Shown here in pieces: positions 1 to 9,129 of a stretch of 64,000 bases of DNA; positions within the stretch are counted from its first letter, which is position 1; every line of letters begins with the position of its first letter. Location of the stretch: positions 40,564,357 to 40,628,356 of the forward strand of contig CM060308.1 of NCBI GenBank assembly GCA_030674185.1, read 5' to 3'. A program made the translations under genes and the position numbers. The notes beneath the pieces were generated by a model, which was not told the origin of the DNA, did not search any database, and was given only the letters and a program-made list of their open reading frames with translations. The DNA comes from Monoplex corrugatus. Taxonomy: Eukaryota > Mollusca > Gastropoda > Littorinimorpha > Ranellidae.

Positions 1-1
1 A

Positions 2-172
2 CGGGTGAAGAAGCGAGTGGGTGAGATGCCGCGCGGGCCCGTGCCTACTTCTATGCATGTGCTGGGCGATCGAGGTCACCACTCCATGGCTGTGATGAAG
101 TTGCCTCCCTTGGAGACTGCCGTCAGCAAAGGAGGGTCGGGTCGGGACTTGGTGTGTGTAGGCAAAGACTGA
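2..172 (+). CDS. Probable 3' coding end of an unrecognised gene (partial)
   Basis: Reading from base 2, a frame stays open for 56 codons and ends at TGA 170-172. The peptide is rich in basic residues, Gly and Pro (begins RVKKRVGEMPRGPVPTSMHV, ends DLVCVGKD). The stretch is visibly richer in G+C than the kilobases after it and contains no simple repeat, which fits a terminal exon continuing from outside the window. I recognise no family or domain. It could also be a chance open frame in a G+C-rich patch, since its 5' boundary lies beyond base 1. Confidence 0.42.
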   Translation, partial: RVKKRVGEMPRGPVPTSMHVLGDRGHHSMAVMKLPPLETAVSKGGSGRDLVCVGKD

Positions 173-953
173 GGTATCCTCTAACGAATGGGTCATCATC
201 ATCATTAAAACTGACGTGTTGTAGAAAACGCTGGACCTGGTTTGTGAAACAAGAACATAGGTCCCCTGTAACAACTGTGTTGTCAAAACAGTTTGCTATG
301 TATGGATAAAGAGTGACGTCTCTTGCAATATGAACAAATGTTTAGTTAAAACAGAATGGTGTGTGTTGGGGGTTAAGGGGGGGGGGAGTGAAGACTGATG
401 TCCCCATGTTATAACTATGTCATTGACTCTGTCACACCATCATCCTATGCATCACATTTCTCTTTCTGCAGATGGATAGGGTGAGGGAGTGAAAGGGCTG
501 AGATTGTATGTGTGTGTGGGCACAGACTCAGTTCTGCTATACTGTCTATTTTTTATCTTGCAAGATATGTGTTGTGTCAAAGACTGTGAAATTTCATTAT
601 CTTGAGGTTCTGGAGTGACTGTATCAAGTGGGCTTTGTATGTGTCGGGAAAAGGCTAACTTGTTTATGAGCATAAGCTATATCATGACATCATCAAAATG
701 GACAAGATGTGTGTATGTGTGTGTACTTGTTGATGGGGGAAGGGATGCTGAGCGCTTTGCCTCATAATTCAGCAGATGAGTGATCCATCAAAACTTGAAT
801 TGGAGCGTTTCTGATTTCGTTACTTAGTCTTCTGCCCTGCCCACACACAAACACTGTCATCATTGTGACAAAATTGTTTTCGACACATAAAGCATCTGAC
901 ATGTTTTGAGAAGTGTCATCTTCATCTGGCTTTTATAAAAATTTTCTTCATGA

Positions 954-958
<5 letters not shown>
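173..958. other. Presumed 3'UTR/intergenic DNA with a degraded MITE end
   Basis: No coding sequence recognised. Bases about 463-503 match the right arm of the TTAA fold-back MITE described at 2423-2617 (TGCAGATGGATAGGGTGAGG followed by a form of the AAAGGG end), so a decayed tenth copy may lie here. The remainder is A+T-rich with short G or TG runs. Confidence 0.4.
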
Positions 959-1043
<85 letters not shown>

Positions 1044-1050
1044 ATCTGTA
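959..1050. repeat. (TC)n followed by (TATC)n microsatellite
   Basis: An uninterrupted TC tract of about 44 bases runs directly into a TATC/CTAT tetranucleotide tract of about 36 bases. It is compound and probably polymorphic. Confidence 0.95.
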
Positions 1051-1558
1051 TATCTGAGTGTGAGTGTATGTGTGTGCGCGCCGGCGCGTGTTTAAAAATA
1101 GAACATATCGGCAATGTTTTTTCTGAGTGGCTTACAAATGTGGGTTGGGATGGGTTGGTTGGTTGGTGTGCTTGCTTACTTGCTTGATTGTTTGATTGCT
1201 ATGTTGTTTGTTTGTTTGTTTTTTGTTTTGTTGTTGCTCTTTTAAAAGAAAAATTGTTCAAGTTTTGGTATCATCGGGAGGGATATTGTGTGTGCGTCTG
1301 AGTGGTGGGGAGTCGTGTGCCTGCGTGTATCATCTAGCCTATATAATATATGTTTATCTTTTGTACTATTGGTCTGTTTGTTGGTGTGTCTATCCGTCAG
1401 TCTGTCAATAAAAAAAAATGTGTCAGGTAAAATTTCAAAGTTGCGGATAAATTAACACCAAAGGTCCGACTTCAGGGAAATATGCGAATGTGCAAGTTTA
1501 AATGGCATGCAGAACTTTCTCAGTTCAATCACTATCACTCGAAATATAGAAATTACGT

Positions 1559-1722
1559 TGGTTTTGTTTTGTTTTGTTTTGTTTTGTTTTGTCTTGTTTT
1601 GTTTTGCTTTGTTTTGTTGTTTGTTTGTTTTTTGTTTTTTTTGTTTTTTTGTTTGTTTGTTTGTTTGTTTGTTTGTTTGTTTGTTTGTTTGATTGTTGTT
1701 TGTTTGTTTGTTTGTTTGTTTA
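1559..1722. repeat. (TTTTG)n/(TTTG)n microsatellite
   Basis: TTTTG pentamers grade into TTTG tetramers over about 160 bases with few interruptions. A smaller TTTG run lies at 1203-1232. Open frames across it are artefacts of the repeat. Confidence 0.93.
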
Positions 1723-1964
1723 TCAATATATTTTGAGGTCATATCAAGAAGTTTCAACTGTACACATTTACAAGGCTATTTTGTACTGCAGAAACTGCGC
1801 CTGCCGACCACTTAGATTAATACTAGCGGTTCCTCTGTCCTGGAAGATTATAAGGATTTCGATTTGTGCCGATGGACAGATGCCAGTCTTGTCGATAGTG
1901 TCTGTGTGTGGGCTGTGGAGTCTGTCCAATACGGGAGAGGCAACCTCTATCACCGTTTGGAATT

Positions 1965-2235
1965 TATAGAGTTTGCATGAGAGGGAATAATTTTATTCAG
2001 ACAATCCCATGTGCGCTGGCAAGGTGTTAAAATTGGGAGAGGCACCTATGAAACACTACGCTGAGACATCCACAATGATGGTTTCTATATACGTGTTTTA
2101 AGACAGGCACCCAACAGGCCAGTTTTTAATGTTGCGGGCCGGGATTGAACTCGATATATCAGATCTTGAGTACACGGCTCTATCCAAAGAACCAGCCAGA
2201 CCGCTCCGAAAGCCAGAATGTCCCCAATGACAAGC
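1965..2235 (-). mobile_element. SINE-like retroposon copy, minus strand
   Basis: On the minus strand this reads a tRNA-like head (CTCAAGATCTGATATATCG, then GAGTTCAATCC, a B-box match), then GCAACATTAAAAACTGG, then the body shared with copies near 31917, 42252 and 54290. The body includes TTTCATAGGTGCC, an AAGACCTTGCC-like box (here altered) and a 3' end resembling the others. It is degenerate. It belongs to the repeat family described at 31917-32225. Confidence 0.6.
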
Positions 2236-2312
2236 TGAAGACGTCTGCTTGAAGCAAAGTCTTTCTGTAGGGCATATTTTACCCATTTTTTGCTTCAAGG
2301 TTTTCTGTTATC

Positions 2313-2422
2313 GCAGGTTGTCTGGTTCCTTTGACAGAGCTGTAGTGTAGATCCAACCAGATCTGACGTCTTGCACGCAGTCACAGCCCGCAACATAAAA
2401 ACTGACCAGTTCGCTGCCCATC
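2313..2422 (+). mobile_element. SINE head fragment interrupted at TTAA by a MITE
   Basis: The tRNA-like head of the same SINE family (GCCCGCAACATAAAAACTG, then TTCGCTGCCCATC) runs up to a TTAA. In the fuller copy at 31917-32225 the same place reads CCCATCTTAACGTTCC, so MITE copy 1 begins exactly at the SINE's own TTAA. After the MITE only a vague resemblance to the SINE body remains. Confidence 0.5.
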
Positions 2423-2617
2423 TTAACCCTTTTACTCCCGCACCCTATCCACCAACTGCAAAAAAACTTAACCTGTTGACTTCCCTCAACCTATCCACTA
2501 GTTTCCTGCAGGAAGTTGGTGGAAAGGGTAAGGGAGTTAAAGGGTTAAGTTTCTGCCTTGCTAGCACGGTTGACAGTGGAGGATGTTAATGGACAGGTTC
2601 GGGAGTCGAAGGGTTAA
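2423..2617 (-). mobile_element. TTAA palindromic MITE, copy 1
   Basis: Bounded by TTAA at both ends, with arms starting TTAACCCTTTTACTCCCGC and ending GGGAGTCGAAGGGTTAA. Inside is a second TTAA-bounded palindrome centred on CTGCAG. This copy is in the orientation opposite to the copies at 15.9, 19.5, 22.6 and 47.2 kb, with the CAACTGCAAAAA arm first. TTAA ends plus a CCCTTT terminal motif suggest a piggyBac-type non-autonomous element; that class is inferred. Confidence 0.82.
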
Positions 2618-2702
2618 TGCTCCATGTGGCCCCGTTGGCCCAGTTGTTAGAGCGCCATGTTCATAACGCAGGGGTCGTGGGTTCGATCCTTGGCTAGCCA
2701 CA
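2618..2702 (+). mobile_element. tRNA-like sequence (tRNA-derived SINE head or pseudo-tRNA)
   Basis: A-box-like TGGCCCAGTTGTTAGAGCG and B-box GGGTTCGATCC are spaced as in a tRNA, with CAT in the anticodon position. The T-stem and anticodon stem do not pair properly, so it is not a working tRNA gene. It is followed at once by another tRNA-like head at 2703, so it is best read as part of a retroposon. Confidence 0.5.
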
Positions 2703-2960
2703 CGTTTTCTACGGGGGCTAATTGGTAAAGCCACGGACTCAGGATCTGATATCTTGAGTTCAATCCCAGCCGGCAACATTAAAAACTGGACTGTTCGCTG
2801 GCCACTTTCATGTTTCCATCAGTTTCAGTTTCTCAAGATGGCGTCTCTGCGCTCGGAATGAATTCCATATGCACTAACGTCACAGGTGCCATGTGTATGG
2901 TGATCTTGGCACAAGCCTTAAGCCTGCACATAAACCCATGAGCTGGCCAGGTCCTGAGGC
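2703..2960 (+). mobile_element. SINE: tRNA-like head plus conserved central domain
   Basis: The tRNA-like head contains GCCACGGACTCAGGATCTG and GAGTTCAATCCCAGC, then GCAACATTAAAAACTGG. From about 2816 the body CAGTTTCAGTTTCTCAAG...GCGTCTCTGCGCTCGG follows. That body recurs on the opposite strand at about 6600-6715. It resembles a conserved SINE domain I recall from gastropods; that recollection was not checked. Confidence 0.6.
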
Positions 2961-3004
2961 CCTACCTAGACTATGTTTTACCTAGTCTATATTTTATACT
3001 GGTA

Positions 3005-3205
3005 TTTTATCATCCATCGTTTGGGTGGTGTCAGCTTAGTGTTTGACAGGTCCCTTCTCCCCTTTCCCCGTTTCAAGACCTTGCCAACGCATAGGGTTTT
3101 ATGCAGGCTCAGAAACTCTATCAGATTGCTGGCGGATTCGGGTGGAGCGCATATATGGAGTTGTCCGAGCGCGGTGAATCCCTCTTGAAATAACTCCAAT
3201 AAACT
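3005..3205 (+). mobile_element. SINE body fragment (31917 family)
   Basis: Carries TTTGGGTGGTGTCAGC, TTTCAAGACCTTGCC, GGGTTTTATGCAGGCTC, GATTGCTGGCGGATTCGG and GGTGAATCCCTCTTGAA in the same order as the fuller family members at 31917 and 42252. The tRNA-like head is missing. Confidence 0.6.
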
Positions 3206-3211
3206 CTAATG

Positions 3212-3410
3212 ATTCTGGTAGTTCAGATTAGTGTTTCATAGATCCCCTTCCCCTATCTGCCGGCTTCCATTTCAAAGCGTTGGTGACGCGTAGGGTTTTG
3301 CGCAGGCTTAAGGAGTCTACCGTGTTATTATTTGTAGAATGGGGTGGAGCTCGTATGGAATTATTCCAGCTTCATGAATCTCTTTTAAACAATCTGAAAT
3401 CGAAACTTTC
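3212..3410 (+). mobile_element. Second adjacent SINE body fragment (31917 family)
   Basis: Repeats the order of the previous entry in more diverged form: ATTCTGGTAGTTCAG, GTAGGGTTTTGCGCAGGCTT, GGGTGGAGCTCGTATGG, CATGAATCTC. Two copies in tandem suggest insertion beside an existing copy or local duplication. Confidence 0.5.
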
Positions 3411-3943
3411 AGTTTGAAAGTCCTTTCTGTATTTTCTGTCTCAGGTTGCCTCTGTCTGCAGTAATTGTTCTACAGGTGCCTGTCCTAATGGCCAGCGTTC
3501 TGAGGTCATATTAAAGACATATCCATGTATATGTATGAAGCCTATGAAGCCTATGCATGCCTATTCCGCAGATGAGGTCGGTCTTCTGGCCTCTCCCACA
3601 TCATCAATTGTCTTGCACATGCGGTAGAGATTCTTCAAGTCAATCACAAAGAGATTAGAGATCTGTCTCTCAATTAATTTCGTCCTTTTCCTATTGCATG
3701 CAGGTTCTTTAAAAAAAAAAAAAAAAGAGAGAGAAATTAACAATGTGGTATGACCGTCCGGTTTGTTCGTATGTGTGTTTTTCGACAGTTGATTAGATCA
3801 AATTTGTTAACACAAGTCGTACTCTGTCCAACAGTGTGAACGATTTAAGATAACAATGTACCATAATAACAATGATTATAAACAATGTATTTTTCAGTAT
3901 TCCATTTTTGGATTAAAAATTATTATGATCGATACAAGGATGT

Positions 3944-4092
3944 TTATGTGTGTGTGTGTGTGTGTGCGTGTGCGCGCGCGCGTGTGTGTGTGTGTGTGTG
4001 AGCGTGTGTGCTTTTGCGCACGTGTGTGTGTGGGTGTGGGTGCGTATGTGTGAACGCGCTCGGGCGTGCGCGAGCACGTGTGTGTGTGTGTG
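3944..4092. repeat. Interrupted (TG)n/(CG)n microsatellite
   Basis: Alternating purine-pyrimidine tract with many TG-to-CG steps. The apparent Cys/Val/Arg reading frames here are repeat artefacts. Confidence 0.9.
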
Positions 4093-4514
4093 CTTGAAGA
4101 TTTGGTATTTATTATGTCATCAAATGTTTACGGGTGAATCATCACATAATGTAGACCTCGAGTGGCTGTTACCCAGTGACAAGTCACGAATGCACAAAGT
4201 TGAAAGGTCATACACTTATGTACCATCGCATATTAAGCTTATAAGCTTAATGCATCGGAGAAGTATTAGGCTAGCTAAGTAAATTCCCCTGTTTGGTTTG
4301 GGCGCCGCCGATTAGATAAAATGGTGTAATGAAGGATGTCTATTGACTGAAATCTGGCCAAACTAAAGAACCTGTTACCCGAGGCTATAGATTTTGATCG
4401 ATACAGTATATATATATATATAAATGCTTGGCTAAACAGGGATTTAAGAAGTCCTCATTTCAGGTCATAGCGACAGGAAATGTAAACACGTGTCAATATT
4501 ACTTGGTCCTTTGT

Positions 4515-4605
4515 TGATAATAATAATAATAATTAATAATTACAATATTTATATAGCGCAAAATCTCGACAAAATCAAATCTAAGCGCTGATAGACAAAG
4601 TTAAA
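4515..4605 (+). repeat. (ATA)n plus TTTATATAGCGC dispersed repeat end
   Basis: ATA/ATT triplets lead into ATTTATATAGCGC and then AATCAAATCTAAGCGC. A related beginning (ATA/ACA triplets, then GGCATTTATATGGTGCC) occurs at 29889-29960. The pair is probably the end of one dispersed element family, class unknown. Confidence 0.4.
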
Positions 4606-4756
4606 CGATAAGCCTATCAAGAAACCGTGAATTTTTGTTGACTTACTTACCAAAGTTTTGTTTGTTTGTTTGTGAACTGAATGTACATGGGAACAACAGC
4701 TCTTCTACCGTAAATTCTTTGTACTGCGAAAAGTGCATGATGCACACGAAATGTCG

Positions 4757-4823
4757 ATTTTGTTTCATACGAGTGACTGCCACCTTATTACTATTTAGTA
4801 AGCTCTAGTTTTATCGTTTATTT
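4757..4823 (+). repeat. Direct repeat flanking a microsatellite block, copy 1
   Basis: The words CATACGAGTGACTGCCACC and AAGCTCTAGTTTTATCG are repeated at 6119-6186 with a few changes. The two copies bracket 1.3 kb of CAGT, TAGT and CT microsatellite, a local duplication and one MITE. Confidence 0.6.
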
Positions 4824-4840
4824 ATTTATTTGTGTATTTA

Positions 4841-4907
4841 TTTAGTCAGTCAGTCAGTCAGCCAGTCAGTCAATCAGTCAGTCAGTCAGTCAGTCAGTCA
4901 GTCAGTC

Positions 4908-4947
<40 letters not shown>

Positions 4948-5095
4948 GGTTGGTTGGTTGGTTGGTTGGTTGTGGTTGGTTGGTACGTTGGTTAGTTAGT
5001 TAGTTAGTTGGTCAGTCAGTCAGTCAGTCAGTTAGTTAGTTACTTAGTTGGTCAGCCAGTCAGTCAGTCAGTCAGTCAGTCAGTTAGTTTCGTTT
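4841..5095. repeat. (CAGT)n/(TAGT)n/(TGGT)n microsatellite
   Basis: Tetranucleotide runs shifting by single substitutions between CAGT, TAGT and TGGT. The run extends into the tandem duplication of 4983-5368. Confidence 0.92.
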
Positions 5096-5368
5096 CTCGT
5101 GCGGCTCTAGGAGGACTGAACAATTTATTAGGGATGATATCTACGTTTTTCCTAGACTTGGAAGAGAGCTTGAGTACGTTGGTTAGTTAGTTAGTTAGTT
5201 GGTCAGTCAGTCAGTCAGTCAGTTAGTTAGTTACTTAGTTGGTCAGCCAGTCAGTCAGTCAGTCAGTCAGTCAGTTAGTTAGTTTCGTTTCTCTTGCGGC
5301 TCTAGGAGGACTGAACAATTTATTAGGGATGATATCTACGTTTTTCCTAGACTTGGAAGAGAGCTTGA
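4983..5368 (+). repeat. Tandem duplication of a ~190 bp segment
   Basis: GTACGTTGGTTAGTTAG occurs at 4983 and again at 5173. Both units run through the CAGT tract into a unique stretch (GCGGCTCTAGGAGGACTG, then GATGATATCTACG) and end GAAGAGAGCTTGAG. The second unit differs by one extra TAGT step and very few substitutions, so the duplication is recent. Confidence 0.9.
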
Positions 5369-5617
5369 GTCCAGACACCTGACTAACCTATTAATGACTA
5401 TTGCATTGCTGCTACCTACCTGTAATGATCACCTGTGTTAAGCAGGCCACGGTCCAGTAGGTCGGGTTCCCAGAACACTGGGGATGACTGCAGCCTAAGC
5501 AACATTCAGTCTGTGACTGAGCCCCCCCCCCCCACCCCCTCCAGACTACTGGAGATCCCGCTGCCAGTACGGGTGGAAGGGTGGTTTTGTCGTTGGGCAG
5601 CGGCATTTTCAGTTTGA

Positions 5618-5812
5618 TTAACCCTTTGACTCCCGCACCCTATCCACCAACTGCAAAAACTTAACCCTTTGACTCCCTCAACCTATCAACCAGCTTCCTG
5701 CATGAAGTTGGTGGATAGGGTGAGGAGGGGTCTAAGGGTAAAGTTTTTGCTTTGCTGGCATGGTTGACAAAGCAGGATGCTGGTGGACAGGGTGCGGGAG
5801 TCAAAGGGTTAA
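5618..5812 (-). mobile_element. TTAA palindromic MITE, copy 2
   Basis: Begins TTAACCCTTTGACTCCC and ends GGGAGTCAAAGGGTTAA. The inner palindrome around CTTCCTGCATGAAG has lost its right-hand TTAA (ends AAGGGTAAAG). Orientation is as in copy 1. TTAA flanks both ends. Confidence 0.85.
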
Positions 5813-5825
5813 TCTATTTCAAGTA

Positions 5826-5954
5826 CTGGTTCTCTCCCTCCCTCCCTCTGTTTTTCTGTCTGTCTCTTTGTCTCTTTGCCTCTGTCTCTCTGTCTGTCTC
5901 TCTGTCTCTCTCTGTCTCCTCCCCCCCCCTCTCTCTCTCTCTGTCTCTCCCCCT

Positions 5955-5991
<37 letters not shown>

Positions 5992-6102
5992 AACTATCTA
6001 TCGGTCTGTCTGTCTCTCTGTCTGTCTCTATTCTATCTCTCTCTCTCTTTCTGTCTTTCTCACTGTCTGTCTGTCTGTCAGTCTCTCTCTCTGTCTCGCT
6101 GG
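5826..6102. repeat. Pyrimidine-rich (CT)n/(TCTG)n tract
   Basis: Long strand-asymmetric CT and CTGT runs with short CTAT stretches. It faces a purine-rich tract at 6196-6355, so the two could pair as a large imperfect hairpin. Confidence 0.9.
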
Positions 6103-6118
6103 CTCACGAGGTGCCGGT

Positions 6119-6186
6119 TTTGCCTCATACGAATGACTGCCACCTTATGAATATAATCATTCAGAAAGCTCTAGTTTTATCGTTTA
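6119..6186 (+). repeat. Direct repeat flanking a microsatellite block, copy 2
   Basis: Diverged second copy of the segment at 4757-4823 (CATACGAATGACTGCCACC, then AAGCTCTAGTTTTATCG). Confidence 0.58.
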
Positions 6187-6195
6187 TTGATTGAT

Positions 6196-6299
6196 TGACA
6201 GAGACAGAGAGAACAGACGGTGAGAGAGAGAGAGACAGACGAGAAGAGAGAGGGGGAGAGAGAAAGACAAAGAGAGAGAAGAGAGAGAAAAACAGAGAG

Positions 6300-6336
<37 letters not shown>

Positions 6337-6355
6337 AAGACAGACAGAGAGAGCA
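6196..6355. repeat. Purine-rich (GA)n/(CAGA)n tract
   Basis: GA, CAGA and GGGA runs, nearly pyrimidine-free apart from the C of CAGA. It is the approximate complement of the CT-rich tract about 100 bases upstream. Confidence 0.9.
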
Positions 6356-6394
6356 AAAATTTCTCGGAAAAAAAATATATGCTGATAGACAAGT

Positions 6395-6490
6395 AAGACA
6401 AAAGAAGAGACAAAGTCTATAGAAAAAATAAAAGACAAAAACAGGGACAGAAAACAGGCATTTCTAGCACAGAATTTTCAGAAGCTGCGG
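6395..6490 (+). repeat. Fragment of a ~440 bp dispersed repeat
   Basis: The stretch with GACAGAAAACAGG, then ATTTCTAGCACAGAATTTTC and AGAAGCTGCGGG matches the right ends of the repeats at 33637-34072 and 59318-59785. Confidence 0.5.
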
Positions 6491-6597
6491 GTGTCATTTC
6501 AACTGAAAAAGCCTTCAGCATCCAGTATCCATGCTGTAATTCTCTTAATATCAAAACAGTGGAACTGTAGGCCTACTCGAAGATCATGAACCGACTG

Positions 6598-6718
6598 GAT
6601 CAATATTAAAACAAGTTTGTGCCATGATCACCATACAAATGGCACCTGTGACATTAGTGCATATGGAATTCGTTCTGAGAGCAGAGACGTCGTCTTGAGA
6701 AACTAAAACTAAAACTGT
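6598..6718 (-). mobile_element. SINE central-domain fragment, minus strand
   Basis: The reverse complement reads AGTTTTAGTTTCTCAAGACG, GAATTCCATATGCACTAATG, TCACAGGTGCCATTTGTATG, GTGATCATGGCACAA. It matches 2816-2925 on the plus strand almost base for base. No tRNA-like head is seen. Confidence 0.7.
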
Positions 6719-6849
6719 TTGGCTGGTTGATCGGTTACTCCTTACACGTTTGGTTATTTGTCTTTCTTTCTGCAACGTGTTTGGTCTCCAACCACACAAT
6801 ATAAACAGACGGTAACCTAAACAAAGAAAGGTAGACAAAGCCACTGTAG

Positions 6850-7315
6850 CTCCTGAGTAGGCATATATATTCCAACTGCAACATATAATTTTAGAGCTTG
6901 TTGCGCAATCCTATCACTACATAATCCGAGGTTTTCATTAGACAGTAGACAGTGTAAGCTGCGAGATAGTGATAATTACAACCGAAACTGGAACACTCAT
7001 TAATTGCAATCACCCGAAATAAATCACTGTATACTTTTTCCCCTAACGTGAACTGACTGGTACCAATTTGAGTAGCACAATCATCAATTAAAGTTACCCG
7101 GAATAAGTCATTGTATTTCTTCTGTCGGAACGAACAGGTACCAATCTGAATTACTGGGTTAAAACTGACAAGCACTACAAGTAAGATAACTCTTCTTGGT
7201 TACTATAATTTCCTAGTCGCTGTTTCTTGCATTCACCCGTACAACTGTAGAAGATCAACTTTTCTCATTGCGTTTGGATCCTTAGCGATTTAAATTAAAC
7301 ACGTGTTCCCCTTTG
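6850..7315. other. Non-coding stretch, nothing recognised
   Basis: A+T-rich. Two short similar segments near 7000-7060 and 7080-7150 (ATCACTGTAT and GTCATTGTAT beside ACTGGTACCAAT-like words) suggest a weak ancient internal duplication. No coding or structured element identified. Confidence 0.4.
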
Positions 7316-7472
7316 ACAACAGCCCCAAGTCTGATGTCTCGATCCAGTCCCAGTCTGTGACATAAAAACTGATCTGCTCGTGCCCTTCTTAATTTTGCCG
7401 TAATCATTCTGGTGGTGTCGGTTTAACGTTTGTTGGGTCCCATTCTCCCCCCCCCCTTTCTCCTCTACAGTT
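7316..7472 (+). mobile_element. SINE fragment (31917 family)
   Basis: TGATGTCTCGATCCAGTCCC, then CATAAAAACTG, TCATTCTGGTGGTGTCGG, GGGTCCC and a C-rich run. Same order as the head and first half of the family at 31917-32225. The 3' half is absent. Confidence 0.5.
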
Positions 7473-7499
7473 TGCCTACGATGTTCAGTTGGGAAATGT

Positions 7500-7772
7500 C
7501 CATATATGGTTGTTCAGTTGCTTCTGACTCCTTTGTTCTTATAGAGGGTGAAGATCTTGGCATCTCTCATGTCTTGTGGTAGTGCTCCTTCTCTCCACAC
7601 ATCAAATAGGGCTGCAGGAGGGTGTTCTTACAGCGGTTGGTGAGGACTGGGGGATGCTATCATTACAAGGTGTTTTCCCCCAGGGCAAGCTCTAATTGCC
7701 TTGCGGAATTCTTCTAGTGTTGGTTTAGCATCTAGCTCCTCCATGATGGGCAGAGGCTCGATGGCAAAGACT
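7500..7772 (-). mobile_element. Degenerate RTE-like LINE fragment (RT fingers), minus strand
   Basis: The minus strand reads ELDAKPTLEEFRKAIRACPG, a weak GGKHL segment, then WREGALPQDMRDAKIFTLYK followed by NKG. This is the typical run before RT domain 2 in RTE-like LINE polymerases. A stop lies between the two parts, so it is dead. It faces a plus-strand fragment of a similar polymerase at 7820-8100. Confidence 0.68.
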
Positions 7773-7819
7773 TTGGTCTGACCACCAGCCTGAAATATGC
7801 AGGGTGCCAGTGGATAGGG

Positions 7820-8100
7820 TTAGAGAAATGATGAACGTGCTGAGCCAAGACGTGGACACTCCACCTGTCGTCACCATCACCATCGACAACTATCTGCAAC
7901 AATCTGTTCCTCGACGCAGCCAACGCACAATGACATGGTTGCAGCAACATCAGGGCACTTACTGCTCGCGTCTTGGAGAACGCAAAGCTGACAATTCCGA
8001 CCAAGATGCCAGCAGTGTGTAACGCCTGCATCATCAGCACTCTACTGTATTGCAGTGGAACATTGACAACATGTGCCAAACAAGAGCGACAGTGAACATA
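7820..8100 (+). mobile_element. Degenerate RTE-like LINE fragment (RT thumb region), plus strand
   Basis: Reads PPVVTITIDN, then, after frame changes, ENAKLTIPTKMPAVCNACII and STLLYCSGTLTTCAKQERQ. This resembles the region after the catalytic box of RTE-like polymerases (usual pattern: LT..TK..VY.ACV.STLLYG..TW). It is broken by frameshifts and internal loss. Confidence 0.65.
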
Positions 8101-8172
8101 TTAGGCCAGTTTTTATTGTCGCTGGCTGGGAATGAAGTCGAGAGATATAGTCCAGCAGGCGGAAAAGCCCCA

Positions 8173-8176
<4 letters not shown>

Positions 8177-8258
<82 letters not shown>
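8177..8258. repeat. (TC)41 microsatellite
   Basis: 41 uninterrupted TC units. Absence of substitutions implies recent expansion or contraction. Confidence 0.97.
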
Positions 8259-8264
<6 letters not shown>

Positions 8265-8660
8265 CCCTAATCAAATACTTTGATTCAGAAAGTCTACAAA
8301 TCTTAAGTCTTCGACTCTTCGGCTCTTATCTTATAAAATGATCGACAAGCCCAAACAATGCAGTTTCAAAATCTCAGAGACACAAATAAAGAGATCGGTA
8401 ACTCTCGACACGCCATGTGGCGGCAAGCGGCCTGGCACCCAAAACGCACAAAAAGAAGATTTTGTGTAACTTAGAGACTGCGCACGACCAGATTGACTGT
8501 TGAGTGACGATCAAGCAGATACGAATTGATAACCAGCGAAACTGTGTATATGTCTGTCTCTCTGTTCATGTCTCTGGCTCTATGGACAGCCCTGGGTCGA
8601 CACACATATCAACGCCTTGGAAGAAACGGGACTGCTCAACCATATTTTTATTGGTAGCTT
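8259..8660. other. Non-coding stretch, nothing recognised
   Basis: Mixed-composition DNA between two microsatellites. No recognisable gene, RNA or mobile element. Confidence 0.4.
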
Positions 8661-8661
8661 T

Positions 8662-8677
8662 GATGTGTGTGTGTGTG

Positions 8678-8750
<73 letters not shown>

Positions 8751-8760
8751 CGTGTGTGAG
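8662..8760. repeat. (TG)n microsatellite
   Basis: Near-perfect TG tract of about 95 bases with one TTG interruption near 8679 and TGCG steps at the right end. Confidence 0.95.
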
Positions 8761-9129
8761 TGTTTTGTTGTTGTTGTTTTTGCGTAAGTGTTGCTCTAAT
8801 TTTTTTGTCACCTTTTCTTTCTTTTGTTACTACATTTTTTTTCATGTAACTTCAACGGCATTGTTCCTGCGCCTCTCATCTCCGTTTCTCAACATCCTAC
8901 GAGACTAAAGCACAAGTGCCAGGAAATCTGTAGAGTCCAGCGATATCAAACTGATGTAGAGCCATTCACTACTGCAGGGTCACTTCGATGGAGTTTAGCC
9001 TTCCTTGTTCTGATCTGATTTAGAAAGGACACCGCCTACTAAGCCTCTGACTGATGACAACAATCACTTTAGTCACGGAGTCAGACTGAGTGAGCAGCTC
9101 CCCGATGTATGGAGACTGCTATCAAATCT
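8761..9129. other. Non-coding stretch, nothing recognised
   Basis: T-rich spacer leading into the minisatellite. No family recognised. Confidence 0.4.

Noticed and set aside
2618..2702. Functional tRNA gene
   Set aside because: A- and B-box words are present, but T-stem and anticodon stem pairing fail and the unit is joined to SINE sequence. The same applies to 39639-39716 and 58188-58330.
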